Of a DNA stretch of 64,000 nucleotides, positions 1 through 12,274 are shown one piece after another (the stretch's first letter is position 1; every line of letters starts with the position of its first letter). Position numbers and translations under genes: made by a program. The notes beneath the pieces were generated by a model. It was given only the letters and a program-made list of their open reading frames with translations. It had not been told where the DNA came from and searched no databases. This DNA is from Ralstonia pickettii (GTDB taxonomy: Bacteria > Pseudomonadota > Gammaproteobacteria > Burkholderiales > Burkholderiaceae), in assembly GCF_030582395.1 (NCBI RefSeq), contig NZ_CP104381.1:2666001-2730000 (forward strand). Direction: 5' to 3'.

Positions 1-668
1 CGCGCTGCTGCAAGGCGTAGTCGAGCGGGATCAGCGACGGCGCGACACGGCTGCCGGGGCTACCCTGCGCGATGAAGATATGCTCGCACTCGAGGTATTG
101 CTCGAGTGTGCACCGGTCACCAAGGATCGGGTGGTCCTTGCGCGCGCAGACCCACAGGTTGAAGGAGGTCACGACCTCTTCCATGATCTCTGGGTGGCGC
201 GTGGGGAATGGCGAGAACGCCAGATCCAACTCATTGGCGCGCATGGCGGCCACATCGGCTTCCCACGAAGAAGACTCGGTCAGACGCACCTGCAATGCCG
301 GCGCCAGTCGCTTGATGCGCAGCAGGAAACGATCGAACAGCGCATCTCCCAGCGTGCCGGCAAAGCTGACGTTGAACGTACCGGTAGCCTCGGCGGGGTC
401 AAACGCGGCGATATCGCCTTCATTGATGGCGGCCCACATGTCGAGCATCTCGCGCACCTTCGGGCCCAGTTCAAGCGCCTTGGGCGTGTGCGTCAGACCG
501 TGCGGCACACGAATGAAGAGGGGATCGTCAAAAATCTCACGCAGACGGCCCAGCGAATGCGAAACAGCCGGTGCGGTCATGTGCATCTTCTCGGCCACGT
601 AGGTGGCGTTGCGCTTACTGAGCAGCTCAACAAAAATCACCAGCAGCTTGGTATCGACGTTGACCATG
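1..668 (-). CDS. LysR-family transcriptional regulator (C-terminal part lies outside the window)
   Basis: DNA-binding transcription factor; the target is unknown. The visible 222 codons start with MVNVDTKLLVIFVELL and carry a LysR winged helix-turn-helix (TAPAVSHSLGRLREIF, about residues 30-46), followed by the first half of a periplasmic-binding-protein-like effector domain (from about residue 90). The DPLFIRVPHGLTHT stretch is typical of the NodD/NahR/LinR-like branch. The start is the ATG at 666-668, which gives a usual LysR N-terminus. The gene is cut at the left edge, so its partners on that side cannot be seen. The upstream region to the gap gene holds an AT-rich segment with inverted repeats that could be its operator. 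The family call is firm; the function is open. Confidence 0.9.
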
Positions 669-782
669 GGACGCCTTGGCTCGAACACGTTGGAAAACTG
701 GAAAGGCAACCATTGCCGAGGCAACGGGCCGGACGCGACGATAATGCCCGCCACATCACAATGTAGTATTTGTTCAGTGTAC

Positions 783-864
783 GGACTGCAACTCAATTTT
801 CAAAGCGAATTCCTGTAGCCCAAATTCTAGATTTGCTAATTCGCAAACGTTTTCGTTGCAGTCC
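783..864. promoter_or_regulatory. AT-rich segment bounded by a 10-bp inverted repeat, possible operator/promoter
   Basis: GGACTGCAAC at 783-792 is matched by its exact reverse complement GTTGCAGTCC at 855-864. Inside lies a smaller inverted repeat, TTTGC (832-836) and GCAAA (843-847). The segment is clearly more AT-rich than its surroundings and lies about 115-200 bp upstream of the LysR start at 668. LysR regulators commonly bind interrupted palindromes in such positions, so an autoregulatory or divergent operator is a reasonable inference. No gene reads away from it on the plus strand. Confidence 0.35.
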
Positions 865-933
865 ATAACAAACGTCGATTTGTACCCAACCGACAACGTT
901 TTGCGGAGACACCGCATCCGGACCGCAGCCTAT

Positions 934-960
934 GAAAAAACGCGCCAGAAGGCGCGTTCT
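934..960 (-). terminator. Rho-independent terminator of tkt-gap
   Basis: Read on the minus strand, an 8-bp stem AACGCGCC/GGCGCGTT with a TTCT loop runs straight into a T-run (minus-strand TTTTTT at about 940-935). It begins about 25 bp after the gap stop codon, as expected for the end of this transcript. Confidence 0.85.
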
Positions 961-984
961 CTTTCGACTGCGTACTGGGCTGGA

Positions 985-2064
<1,080 letters not shown>

Positions 2065-2068
2065 TCAG

Positions 2069-4084
<2,016 letters not shown>

Positions 4085-4120
4085 GCGAACCTGCGGCAGG
4101 AGATAGGCGGGAAAACCGCG

Positions 4121-4126
4121 ATTTTA
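4121..4126 (-). promoter_or_regulatory. Candidate -10 element for tkt-gap
   Basis: Minus-strand TAAAAT in the context GGTAAAATCGCGG, 37 bp upstream of the tkt start. The same element recurs before several genes in this window. No good -35 is visible at 17 bp, so this is a tentative call. Confidence 0.35.
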
Positions 4127-4199
4127 CCAGACGGGGATGACCCGGCTGGGGTGATCGCGGTCAGTAAAACGTGCTACGACGTCCCCTCCCCCGCCCGGC

Positions 4200-5348
4200 T
4201 TACCACTCCGCCACGGAACCGTCGGCGTGGCGCCACACGGGGTTGCGCCAATCGGGGGCTTCCTTGCTGCGTTCGATGACCAGCGCCTCGTCGATGTCCA
4301 CGCCCAGGCCGGGCAGGCGCGGCGGGCGGATGTAGCCGCCTTCCAGAGCGAAATCGGCCTTGTTTCGCACGTAATCGAGCAGTTCGGCGCCCTTGTTGTA
4401 ATGGATGCCCATGCTCTGCTCCTGCAACGTGGCGTTCCAGCTGACGAAATCCACGTGCAGGCAGGCGGCCAGCGCGATGGGGCCGAGCGGGCAATGCGGC
4501 GCCAGCGCCACATCATAGGCCTCGGCCATTGCGGCGATCTTCACGCATTCAGTAATGCCGCCGGCGTGAGACAGGTCCGGCTGCAGGATCGATACCCCGC
4601 CCGCTTCCAGCACGCGCTTGAAGTCGAAGCGCGAGAACATGCGCTCTCCCGCGGCGATGGGCAGATGCGTGTGTGCGGCCAGCCGGGCGTAGGTTTCAGC
4701 CTGCTCGGCAAGCACCGGTTCTTCGATAAACAGCGGGCGATACGGCTCCAGCTCCTTGATCAGCACCTTGGCCATCGGCGCAGACACGCGACCGTGAAAA
4801 TCGAGCCCGAATTCGACGGTGTTGCCGAAAGCCGAGCGAATCTCTGCCACCTTCGCCACCGCGGCATCCACGGCGCGCGAGGTGTCGATGATGCCCATCT
4901 CTTCGCAGCCGTTGAGCTTGAAGTGGTCGAAGCCGCCGGCCTGCAGCGCCTTCATGCCGGCAATCACGTCGGCCGGGCGATCGCCGCCCACCCAGCTGTA
5001 GGTGCGCATCTTGTCGCGCACGAGGCCGCCAAGCAGTTCGTACACCGGCACGCCCAGCACCTTGCCCTTGATGTCCCACAGCGCCTGGTCGATGCCGGCG
5101 ATGGCGCTCATCAGGATCGGCCCGCCGCGGTAGAAACCCGCGCGGTACATGGTCTGCCAGAGGTCGTTGATGCGGCTCGGGTCTTGGCCGATGAGGTAGT
5201 CGGACAGCTCGTGCACCGCCGCTTCCACCGTGCGCGCGCGGCCTTCGATGACGGGTTCGCCCCAGCCGGTGACGCCTTCGTCGGTCTCGACTTTCAGGAA
5301 CATCCAGCGCGGCGGCAGGCGGTAAGTGGTCAGGCGGGTGATTTTCAT
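4200..5348 (-). CDS. dgoD: D-galactonate dehydratase
   Basis: Enolase-superfamily, Mg-dependent dehydration of D-galactonate to 2-dehydro-3-deoxy-D-galactonate. The 382 residues from [15 protein letters not shown] match the family length exactly. Visible active-site blocks are LDFHGR (metal Asp and catalytic His, about 183-188), [19 protein letters not shown] and [13 protein letters not shown]. The open frame extends far upstream through dgoA in another frame, but the ATG at 5346-5348 is the only start that fits the family. It lies 20 bp after dgoA and is the last gene of the galactose operon. The dehydratase call is strong. Closely related mannonate- or gluconate-type enzymes are less likely because dgoA and dgoK sit alongside. 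Confidence 0.95.
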   Translation of the reverse strand: MKITRLTTYRLPPRWMFLKVETDEGVTGWGEPVIEGRARTVEAAVHELSDYLIGQDPSRINDLWQTMYRAGFYRGGPILMSAIAGIDQALWDIKGKVLGVPVYELLGGLVRDKMRTYSWVGGDRPADVIAGMKALQAGGFDHFKLNGCEEMGIIDTSRAVDAAVAKVAEIRSAFGNTVEFGLDFHGRVSAPMAKVLIKELEPYRPLFIEEPVLAEQAETYARLAAHTHLPIAAGERMFSRFDFKRVLEAGGVSILQPDLSHAGGITECVKIAAMAEAYDVALAPHCPLGPIALAACLHVDFVSWNATLQEQSMGIHYNKGAELLDYVRNKADFALEGGYIRPPRLPGLGVDIDEALVIERSKEAPDWRNPVWRHADGSVAEW

Positions 5349-5368
5349 GGATGGAATCGATGGTGCGT

Positions 5369-5995
5369 TCAGGTGCGGTCGGATTGGGCGCTGCGGTACG
5401 CGGTGACGAAGGCGCGCGCGCGTTCGGCGGTGCGCTCGACGGGCTGGCCCGGGCGATACAGGTCGCTGCCAAGCCCGGCGCCGATGCAGCCGGCGGCAAG
5501 GTAATCGACGAGGTTCTCCGGCGTGATGCCACCGACGGCAAACACCGGCACCTCGGCGGGCAGCACGGCCTTGAGCGCGCGCACGTAGCCCGGGCCGAGC
5601 GCGCCCGCCGGGAAGATCTTCAGCGCCTGCGCGCCCGCGTCGAGCGCGGCAAAAGCCTCGGTGGCGGTCATGCACCCGATGCAGGTGACGAGCTTGCGTG
5701 CAGCGGCGGCGCGGATCACGTCTGCATTCGTATTGGGCGTCACGACCAGCTTGCCGCCCGCCGCGACCATCAGGTCAACGTCTTCGGGGCGCAGCACGGT
5801 GCCTGCGCCGATCAAGGCGCGGTCACCGAAGGCGCGCGCGGCAAGTTGCACGCTCTGCGCCCAGTCGGGCGAGTTGAGCGGAATCTCGATGGCATCGAAA
5901 CCCGCATCGACCAGCGCCTGCGTGTGCGCGAGCACCTCGTCAGGCCGGATGCCGCGCAGGATGGCGATCAGCGGAAGGTGGGTTGTCCAGGTCAT
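5369..5995 (-). CDS. dgoA: 2-dehydro-3-deoxy-6-phosphogalactonate aldolase
   Basis: Class I aldolase that splits KDPGal into pyruvate and glyceraldehyde 3-phosphate. The 208-residue TIM barrel of the Eda/DgoA family shows [12 protein letters not shown] at the N-terminus, the GAGTV segment, a conserved VTPNTN, and the Schiff-base lysine in [14 protein letters not shown]. The start ATG at 5993-5995 overlaps the TGA of the upstream dehydrogenase as ATGA, which indicates translational coupling and rules out the longer upstream frame. It is the final catabolic step of the galactose set. Confidence 0.94.
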   Translation of the reverse strand: MTWTTHLPLIAILRGIRPDEVLAHTQALVDAGFDAIEIPLNSPDWAQSVQLAARAFGDRALIGAGTVLRPEDVDLMVAAGGKLVVTPNTNADVIRAAAARKLVTCIGCMTATEAFAALDAGAQALKIFPAGALGPGYVRALKAVLPAEVPVFAVGGITPENLVDYLAAGCIGAGLGSDLYRPGQPVERTAERARAFVTAYRSAQSDRT

Positions 5996-6801
5996 TCGTG
6001 ATAAAGCTGCGAGCGCCCGCCATCGATGAGGATGTCGGTCGCGTTGATGAAACGCGCCTCGTCGGAAGCGAGGAACAGCGCGGTGTAGGCCACTTCTTCG
6101 GGCTCGCCGATGCGCTTGCACGGCAGCAGTTCAGCCTGGCGGCGGCGTTCCGCTTCCGGATCGGGAGCGGCGGCAAAGCCCGCCTCGGCAATCGGCGTGA
6201 GGATCAATCCTGGCGAAATCGAATTGACGCGGATTCCGCGCGCCGCATATTCGATGCCCAGCGCCCGCGTGAGGCCGATCAGCCCATGCTTGGCCACCGG
6301 ATACGGAAACGCGCCGGGAATGATCTTGTGCCCATGCACCGAGGCAATGTTCACGATGCTGCCCGCCCCGCGCGCCAGCATGTGCGGCAGTACGGCGCGC
6401 GCGCAGTGCCACGCGCCTTCCAGATCGACGGAAAGGCAGCGCGCCCAGTCGTCCTCGCTCAACTTGAGCGGATCGGAAAATACGTTGATGCCGGCGTTGT
6501 TGACCAGCACGTCGATGCCGCCAAAGCGCTCGACGCCGGCAGCGACCATCGCGTCGATCTGCGCGCGATCGCGTACGTCGGCTTGCACGAGGAGGATGTT
6601 GTCGCCGTTGCCAACGCTGCTGCCAATTTCGCCGGCAAAGGCTTCGGCGCGCGCGTCACGCACCAGCGCGTTGACGATCACGCGCGCGCCGTGCTGGGCG
6701 AACAGCTTGGCGATCGCGCCGCCAATGCCTTGCGTGGCACCGGTTACCAGCGCGACCTTGCCAGCGAGGCGTGGCGGAAAAGACGTCGGAAAAGCAGTCA
6801 T
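5992..6801 (-). CDS. SDR-family oxidoreductase, probable galactose 1-dehydrogenase
   Basis: Short-chain dehydrogenase of 269 residues. It has the nucleotide-binding TGATQGIGGAIA (about 20-31), the NNAG motif (VLVNNAGINVF), a catalytic serine in NIASVHGH and the Tyr-x-x-x-Lys pair in YPVAKHG. Substrate is inferred from context: it is translationally coupled to dgoA and to the aldose epimerase through ATGA overlaps at both ends, and the operon otherwise lacks the first oxidation step from galactose to galactonolactone. An L-arabinose or L-fucose dehydrogenase role is possible. Family certain, substrate moderate. Confidence 0.85.
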   Translation of the reverse strand: MTAFPTSFPPRLAGKVALVTGATQGIGGAIAKLFAQHGARVIVNALVRDARAEAFAGEIGSSVGNGDNILLVQADVRDRAQIDAMVAAGVERFGGIDVLVNNAGINVFSDPLKLSEDDWARCLSVDLEGAWHCARAVLPHMLARGAGSIVNIASVHGHKIIPGAFPYPVAKHGLIGLTRALGIEYAARGIRVNSISPGLILTPIAEAGFAAAPDPEAERRRQAELLPCKRIGEPEEVAYTALFLASDEARFINATDILIDGGRSQLYHE

Positions 6802-7682
6802 GCGTCGGGTCGATTCACGGTGAATTGATAGCTGCGCTGCAGGCTCTGCCCGGTGCCGAGAATGGTCAGGCCGTGGTCTTGCGGCAAGCCCGGCAGGTTG
6901 TGCGCATTGATGGCGTGGTCAACCGGCTCGAAGCAGAAGAAGTCGTACGCAACCGGCGTGTACAACACATAGCGCGACGTATCTGCGGTGATGCTCACAG
7001 ACACGCGGCGGCTGGGCCAGACGATCTCGGCGCGGCCATCCCAGCCTTCGAAGCTGTGATTGATGGCGGCGCTGGGGTCCAGCTTCCGCAGCTTGCGAAA
7101 GTCTGCATCTGCAGATGGCGCATTCAGGACCGTCGGCAGATTGTCCGGCGCGGATTGCCACATGGCCGTGGCTCCCGCGCGCAACTGGACATCGGGCGTT
7201 CGGGGGAAAAACGGATGCACGCCCAGCCCGAATGGCAGCGGGGAGCCTTCGTTGCGTACCGTCAGCGCGATATTCAGCGTGTTGCCCGCAAGCGCGTAGC
7301 GCTGCAACGCGAGATAGCGGAACGGGCGGCCGTGATCGACCATCGCAGCGAGTTCAACCGACGTGGCTGTCTGCGAGACTGGGTGCCACGGCATCAGCCA
7401 GCCGTGACCATGCAGCGGAAACGGCTCGTCGCCAAGCGTGCGCGGCACTTCGATGGTCCGCCCCCGGAACGGGAACCGCCCGCCGCCGATGCGGTTGGAC
7501 CACGGCACCAGCGGAAAACAGGCGAGCGCTCTCGGATCGTGCAGCGCGGCTTCTGCTGTCCCCGGCCGGAAGATCGGCGCGACATCGCCGTCATGCAGCA
7601 GATCGAAACGCAGCAAGCCGCCACCGGCTTCTGGCAATACCTCGGCGCGTAGCGTGCCGTTTTCAAGCTGCAACGTAGGCAT
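6798..7682 (-). CDS. Aldose 1-epimerase family protein (mutarotase)
   Basis: Interconverts alpha and beta anomers of sugars such as galactose, supplying the anomer used by the dehydrogenase. The 294 residues begin MPTLQLENGTLRAEVLPEAG. The conserved ACFPLVPWSNRIGGG, HGHGWLMPW and LGVHPFFPR blocks carry the substrate arginine and the catalytic histidines of the GalM fold. The start overlaps the end of the upstream lactonase gene by 20 bp and the stop overlaps the dehydrogenase by ATGA. The upstream-extended frame would overlap the lactonase far more and adds no conserved residues. Confidence 0.88.
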   Translation of the reverse strand: MPTLQLENGTLRAEVLPEAGGGLLRFDLLHDGDVAPIFRPGTAEAALHDPRALACFPLVPWSNRIGGGRFPFRGRTIEVPRTLGDEPFPLHGHGWLMPWHPVSQTATSVELAAMVDHGRPFRYLALQRYALAGNTLNIALTVRNEGSPLPFGLGVHPFFPRTPDVQLRAGATAMWQSAPDNLPTVLNAPSADADFRKLRKLDPSAAINHSFEGWDGRAEIVWPSRRVSVSITADTSRYVLYTPVAYDFFCFEPVDHAINAHNLPGLPQDHGLTILGTGQSLQRSYQFTVNRPDA

Positions 7683-8577
7683 GGCCGAACCGGCCCTCCG
7701 GCAATCCGCGTACGTTGGCCACGGCAAGCTGCAAGGTCGCGCCTGCATTCACGTCTTCTGCGAGGCGATGCAGAGGCAAACCATCGCGCGCCGTCGTCAG
7801 ATACAGCGTGTCGAGCGCCCCGCCGCCAAATGCCGGGCACGTGGGCTGCGATGCCGGCACGGACATGCGCGCCAGCACGCGACCATCGGGTGCGTACCGC
7901 GTCAGTCGGTTGCCGCCCCACTCTGCGTTCCACAGGCAGCCGTCTGCGTCGACAGTCGAGCCATCGGGCGAGCCTTTGTGGGCGCCATCGGCATCCTGGT
8001 CGCGCAGATCGGCGAAGACGCGGATATTGGCGACTTGGCCGGTCTGCCCGTCGTAATCGCACGCGTGGATGCGCCGGCTCCTCGTATCGCACCAATACAG
8101 GGTCGCACCGTCCGGGCTGAAGGCGATGCTGTTGGCAATGGCGATGTGCGGCAGCGCAAGGCGTTGCAGCGTGCCCACGGGCGTGAACCGATAGAAGCTG
8201 CCGGTCGGTTCCGGGCCGCCTTCGTGCATGGTGCCGAAGACGTAGTTTCCGGAGCGGTCGGCACGGCCGTCATTGACGCGCGTGGTCGGGTTGTCGGGCT
8301 CGACGTCAGCCAGCAGCGTGAGCGCGCCGGTGCGCGTGTCGAAGCGGGCGATGTTTTTGGCAAGGCCCAGGATCAGCACGCCGGGCTCGTCCGTCAGCAC
8401 GAAAGAGCCGATGCGTTGCGGCAGCGGCCATTGACGCTCCTGCCCCGTTGCCGGATCGTGCTGCCACAGCAGAGACTCCTGGATGTCGGTCCACCAGAGT
8501 ACGCGTTGGGCGTTGTCCCAGACAATGCCTTCGCCCAGCGTACAGCGCAGATCGGAGAGCGCAGTTGCGGTTGTCAT
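7663..8577 (-). CDS. SMP-30/gluconolactonase family lactonase
   Basis: Six-bladed beta-propeller, metal-dependent lactonase of 304 residues. Metal-site marks are the early glutamate in TLGEGIVWD, the NDGRADRSG block, the asparagine in ANSIAFSPDG, and DGSTVDADG near residue 205. In this operon it would open the galactono-1,4-lactone formed by the dehydrogenase. Because the neighbouring L-arabinose set has no lactonase of its own, it may also act on arabinonolactone. It lies 10 bp after araH. Family is clear; the lactone preference is inferred. Confidence 0.88.
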   Translation of the reverse strand: MTTATALSDLRCTLGEGIVWDNAQRVLWWTDIQESLLWQHDPATGQERQWPLPQRIGSFVLTDEPGVLILGLAKNIARFDTRTGALTLLADVEPDNPTTRVNDGRADRSGNYVFGTMHEGGPEPTGSFYRFTPVGTLQRLALPHIAIANSIAFSPDGATLYWCDTRSRRIHACDYDGQTGQVANIRVFADLRDQDADGAHKGSPDGSTVDADGCLWNAEWGGNRLTRYAPDGRVLARMSVPASQPTCPAFGGGALDTLYLTTARDGLPLHRLAEDVNAGATLQLAVANVRGLPEGRFGHAYVAA

Positions 8578-8587
8578 CGGCGCAGCC

Positions 8588-9607
8588 TCACTCGCGGCCG
8601 CCGCGGTTCTTCAACTGGTCGACCAGCACAGCCGCCAGCAGAATCGCGCCGCGCACGAGATACTGATAGAACGCGTCGATGTTCAGCAGGTTCATCGCGT
8701 TCTGCACGGTGCCCATGATGAGCACGCCGACCAGCACCCCGCTGATGGTCGCGCGGCCGCCCAGGAGCGACACGCCGCCCAGCACGCAGGCTGAGATCAC
8801 GTTCAACTCAAAGCCTTGCGCCGCATTCGGCTGGCCGCTGGTGATGCGCGCCGCCAGAATCACGCCGGCCAGCGCGGCAATCACGCCTTGGATCAGGAAG
8901 ATGACGATGCGCGTCATGTTGACGTTCACGCCGGCCAGCCGCGCCGCTTCAGGGTTGCCGCCGATCGCCAGCGTATTGCGGCCGTAGATCGTCTTGTTGA
9001 GCAGGACACCAAACACGACGAAGCACAGCGCCGCGACCCACACCGGCGTCGGCACACCAAAAAAGATGGTGTTGCCGAGGTCGAAGAAATCCATGTCGGA
9101 CACGCCCACCGCCTGCCCATGCGAGGCGATGAAGGCGAGGCCGCGCACGATTTCCATCGTGGCCAGCGTGGTGATCAGCGCATTGATCTTCAGCTTGGCG
9201 ATCACGAAACCATTGATGCCGCCGATGATCGCGCCTGCCACCAGGCTGGCGCCAATGCCGAGTGCAATGCTGCCGGTCGCGTTGATGATCATCGCGCAGA
9301 GCACGCCGGCAAACGCCACCGTGGAGCCGATGGACAGATCGAAATCACGCGACGCCAGACAGAACATCATCGTGCAGGCGACCATGCCGATCTGCGAGAC
9401 CGACAGCGCAAGGCCGACCATGTTCTGCCACGAGAAGAAATACTCGACCGAGAACGACAGCGCGGCAAAGAGAATGGCGAAGATCAGCGGCAGGCTGAAA
9501 TCGTCCAGCAGGCGAAGCAGGCGCGTCTTGTTCATGGCCGCAGTTTTGCTAGTGGGTGCCGATGCGGCGACGGCATCGGAATGTTGCAGGGGTTGGGACT
9601 GGGACAT
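8588..9607 (-). CDS. araH: Sugar ABC transporter permease, AraH-type (galactose set)
   Basis: Inner-membrane permease of the CUT2 family, 339 residues, with about eight to ten hydrophobic helices after a polar 25-residue N-terminus. Diagnostic segments are the ASRDFDLSIGSTVAF loop and the EAARLAGVNV cytoplasmic loop that contacts the ATPase. It is preceded by araG (17 bp) and araF, so the importer is complete. Compared with the second permease at 25149-26174 it is a paralogue rather than a recent copy: many loop residues differ. The substrate is inferred to be galactose and/or arabinose. Confidence 0.92.
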   Translation of the reverse strand: MSQSQPLQHSDAVAASAPTSKTAAMNKTRLLRLLDDFSLPLIFAILFAALSFSVEYFFSWQNMVGLALSVSQIGMVACTMMFCLASRDFDLSIGSTVAFAGVLCAMIINATGSIALGIGASLVAGAIIGGINGFVIAKLKINALITTLATMEIVRGLAFIASHGQAVGVSDMDFFDLGNTIFFGVPTPVWVAALCFVVFGVLLNKTIYGRNTLAIGGNPEAARLAGVNVNMTRIVIFLIQGVIAALAGVILAARITSGQPNAAQGFELNVISACVLGGVSLLGGRATISGVLVGVLIMGTVQNAMNLLNIDAFYQYLVRGAILLAAVLVDQLKNRGGRE

Positions 9608-9624
9608 CTTGAACTCCGGGGTTC

Positions 9625-11160
9625 TCAGGCAGCCAGCGGCGGCTGCGGTGCAGATGGCAGCGGCGCAGATTCAGGTCGCAGTGCGAGCTTGAGCACGGCC
9701 TGCTCATTGGCCTGTTCGCGCGGCAATTCGCCGGCGATGCGGCCTTCGCTCATCACGAGCACGCGGTCGGCCACACCGAGGATTTCCGGCAGCTCGCTGG
9801 AAATCATCAGCACGGCCACGCCGCGTTCGGCCAGCTCATACAGCACCTGGTAGATCTCGTTCTTGGCGCCGACGTCGATACCGCGCGTCGGCTCGTCGAT
9901 GATGAGCACGCGCATATCGTCTTCCGCCAGCCAACGCGCCAGGATCGCCTTCTGCTGGTTGCCGCCCGACAGCAGGCGGATCGGCTGCTCGCGGTTGGGT
10001 GTCTTGATGCGCAGGCGCGTGATGTAGTGATCGGCCGTCTTCGCTTCCTGCCGGTCGTTGACGAACAGTCCGAAGCGACGCTGGTTGCGCCGGCAGCTGA
10101 TGTTGATGTTTTCCGACACCGAGCGGCAGCCGATGATGCCTTCTTCCTTGCGGTCTTCCGGGCACAGCACGATGCCCTGGCGGATGGCATCGGCCACGTC
10201 GCGGATGCGGATTGGCGCGCCGTCGAGCGTAAGACTGCCGCCCGTCTTGCGATCAGCGCCGTAAATCAATCGCGCGAGTTCCGAACGCCCCGCGCCCACC
10301 AGCCCGAACAGACCGACGATCTCGCCACGGCGTACGGACAGGCTTGCCGGCTCGGCCAGCTTCGGGCCCATCAGGCCATCCACTTGCAGGCGCACGTCGC
10401 CCAGCGGCCGTGCGCGGTAATCGAAGATGTCGTCGATCTGGCGGCCGACCATCTGCGCGACCAGTTCGTCGCGCGTGACGTTGGCCATCGACGGGAAATC
10501 CGCCACCTTGCGGCCGTCGCGGAAGATCGTGCAGCCATCGCACAGCTCGAAAATCTCATCGAGCCGGTGCGAGATGTAGATCAGCGCACGCCCCTGCGCG
10601 CGCAGGTCTTTCACGAGGCGGAACAGGATGTCGGTCTCGCGGATCGACAGCGAACTCGTCGGCTCGTCCAGCGCAATCACACGCGCATCGCGCAGGATCG
10701 CCTTGCAGATCTCGACCATCTGGCGCTGGCCGATCGACAGGTGCTTCAGCTTGGCGCGCGGGTCCAGGTCGACGCCGATGCGGCCGAGCTGCTCGCGCGT
10801 CCAGGCCATCGCCTCGCGCTGACGGATGAACCCGCCGCTCGCCGGCAGGTGGCCCAGCAGCAGGTTGTCCATCACCGTCAGCTCGGGCACCGTCTGCAGC
10901 TCCTGGTGGATGACGGCAATGCCGGCATCCAGCGCCGCCCGCGTGGTCGGGAACGCCGTCGGCTTTCCCTCCACGACGATCTGCCCGCCATCGGGCTGGT
11001 AGTCGCCGCCCAGAATCTTCAACAGCGTCGACTTGCCCGCGCCGTTCTCGCCCAGCAACCCGTGCACGCGACCGCATTCGATGCCAAACGACACATCGGA
11101 CAGCGCCCGCACACCCGGAAACACCTTGCTGATGCCACGAAACTCAAGAAACGCCGACAT
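9625..11160 (-). CDS. araG: Sugar ABC transporter ATP-binding protein, AraG-type (galactose set)
   Basis: Double nucleotide-binding-domain ATPase of 511 residues that energises the importer at the inner face of the membrane. The first domain has Walker [10 protein letters not shown] (37-45) and signature [10 protein letters not shown]. The second has the degenerate GLVGAGRSE loop usual in CUT2 proteins and signature [10 protein letters not shown], with the Walker B-like [11 protein letters not shown]. The C-terminus ends in a proline-rich tail ([10 protein letters not shown]). The start at 11160 follows a GGAGG-like site. It lies 33 bp after araF and 17 bp before araH. Confidence 0.95.
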   Translation of the reverse strand: MSAFLEFRGISKVFPGVRALSDVSFGIECGRVHGLLGENGAGKSTLLKILGGDYQPDGGQIVVEGKPTAFPTTRAALDAGIAVIHQELQTVPELTVMDNLLLGHLPASGGFIRQREAMAWTREQLGRIGVDLDPRAKLKHLSIGQRQMVEICKAILRDARVIALDEPTSSLSIRETDILFRLVKDLRAQGRALIYISHRLDEIFELCDGCTIFRDGRKVADFPSMANVTRDELVAQMVGRQIDDIFDYRARPLGDVRLQVDGLMGPKLAEPASLSVRRGEIVGLFGLVGAGRSELARLIYGADRKTGGSLTLDGAPIRIRDVADAIRQGIVLCPEDRKEEGIIGCRSVSENINISCRRNQRRFGLFVNDRQEAKTADHYITRLRIKTPNREQPIRLLSGGNQQKAILARWLAEDDMRVLIIDEPTRGIDVGAKNEIYQVLYELAERGVAVLMISSELPEILGVADRVLVMSEGRIAGELPREQANEQAVLKLALRPESAPLPSAPQPPLAA

Positions 11161-11193
11161 GGCAAGCCTCCTTCAACAACGTCATCCGCAAGA

Positions 11194-12198
11194 TCACAGA
11201 CCCATCTCTTGGCGGACGGCCTTTTCGTTGTCGCGCGTCATCAGGCGGCCGCTGGTCAGGATGAGCGGGTCCGGCGCCTTGTTGTTCTTGATCCACTCGT
11301 ACATGTTGAGCGAGGTTTCATAGCCGTGGCGCTTCGGGCTGATCAGCACGGTGCCGAAGAAGCCGGTCTTCTCGGGCTTGGCGAACTCGTTGAGCGCCGA
11401 CTGGCTGCCGCCGATACCTACCCCGATGATGTCCGCCGGCTTCACGCCGTGGCCTTCCGCTGCGCGCACGGCACCGAGCACAGCTTCGTCATTCAGGCCG
11501 AAGGCGATCCAGTGTTTGAACTTCGGGTTCTTGGTCAGGGTGATGTTGGCGGCGTTGAAGGCGGCTTCGGTATCCGTCTTGGCCTGCGGGCTGGTCAGCA
11601 CGTTAGCGGCCGGGAAGCCCGCCTTGCTGAGCGCGGCGACTGCACCGTCGGTGCGTTCCTTGGCGGTCGGTAGCTGGTCATAGGCGATGCGGATGGCGCC
11701 GACCTCCGACAGGTTCCAGCCGCGCTTCTTCATCTCTTGCGCGATGGCATCGCCCACCTGCTCGCCGATCTTCGTGGCCGAGATGCCCATGTGCGGCACG
11801 GCTTCGATGGGCTTGCCGCCGCCATCCACCAAACGGTCATCCACCGTCATCAGCTTGAGGTTGTTCTGCTTGGCCTTGGCCACGACTGCAGGTCCGAGCT
11901 TCACGTCGGGCACGCAGATCACGAAACCCTGCGCGTGCTGCGCGCCCAGGTTGTCGATGGCCGTCAGCACTTCGCCGCCGCTGGGCACGCCGATCTTCAC
12001 CAGCTTGAAGCCCTTCTCCTTGGCGGCCTGGTCTGCGAACTTCCACTCATCCTGGAACCACGGCTCTTCGGGCTGCTTGACCAGGAAGCCGATCTTCACG
12101 TCATCGGCTGCATGGGCAAACACTGTAAGGCCGCCGGCCATGGCGAGCAGCGTGGCAGCCGCAATGGCCTTGAATGTTCCGCGTCGTTGTTGTTGCAT
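11194..12198 (-). CDS. araF: Periplasmic sugar-binding protein, AraF-type (galactose set)
   Basis: Periplasmic binding protein of 334 residues with a signal peptide ending near VFAHA-ADD (about residue 30). The mature start KIGFLVKQPEEPWF is nearly identical to Escherichia coli AraF, keeping the lysine, glutamate and tryptophan of the sugar site. The DPKLG-like block is PDVKLGP. In the C-terminal pocket, however, the usual GING is GIGG, which removes the asparagine known to contact the sugar in E. coli. AraF of E. coli binds arabinose and galactose, so a galactose-leaning pocket is plausible here. A strong AAGGAGA site precedes the ATG, and a small hairpin sits just upstream of it. Confidence 0.94.
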   Translation of the reverse strand: MQQQRRGTFKAIAAATLLAMAGGLTVFAHAADDVKIGFLVKQPEEPWFQDEWKFADQAAKEKGFKLVKIGVPSGGEVLTAIDNLGAQHAQGFVICVPDVKLGPAVVAKAKQNNLKLMTVDDRLVDGGGKPIEAVPHMGISATKIGEQVGDAIAQEMKKRGWNLSEVGAIRIAYDQLPTAKERTDGAVAALSKAGFPAANVLTSPQAKTDTEAAFNAANITLTKNPKFKHWIAFGLNDEAVLGAVRAAEGHGVKPADIIGVGIGGSQSALNEFAKPEKTGFFGTVLISPKRHGYETSLNMYEWIKNNKAPDPLILTSGRLMTRDNEKAVRQEMGL

Positions 12199-12212
12199 GT
12201 TTGTCTCCTTGC

Positions 12213-12232
12213 GATGCCGTCATTGCGGCATC
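12213..12232 (-). other. Intercistronic hairpin between dgoK and araF
   Basis: GATGCCG at 12213-12219 pairs with CGGCATC at 12226-12232 across a 6-nt loop. It lies in the 76-bp gap between dgoK and araF, directly 5' of the araF ribosome-binding site. No T-run follows, so it is not a terminator. It may stabilise or mark processing of the araF message. Confidence 0.4.
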
Positions 12233-12274
12233 TGTTCTGCGTTGGATGGAAGAGGGATGGCGTGTGCCCCGGGC

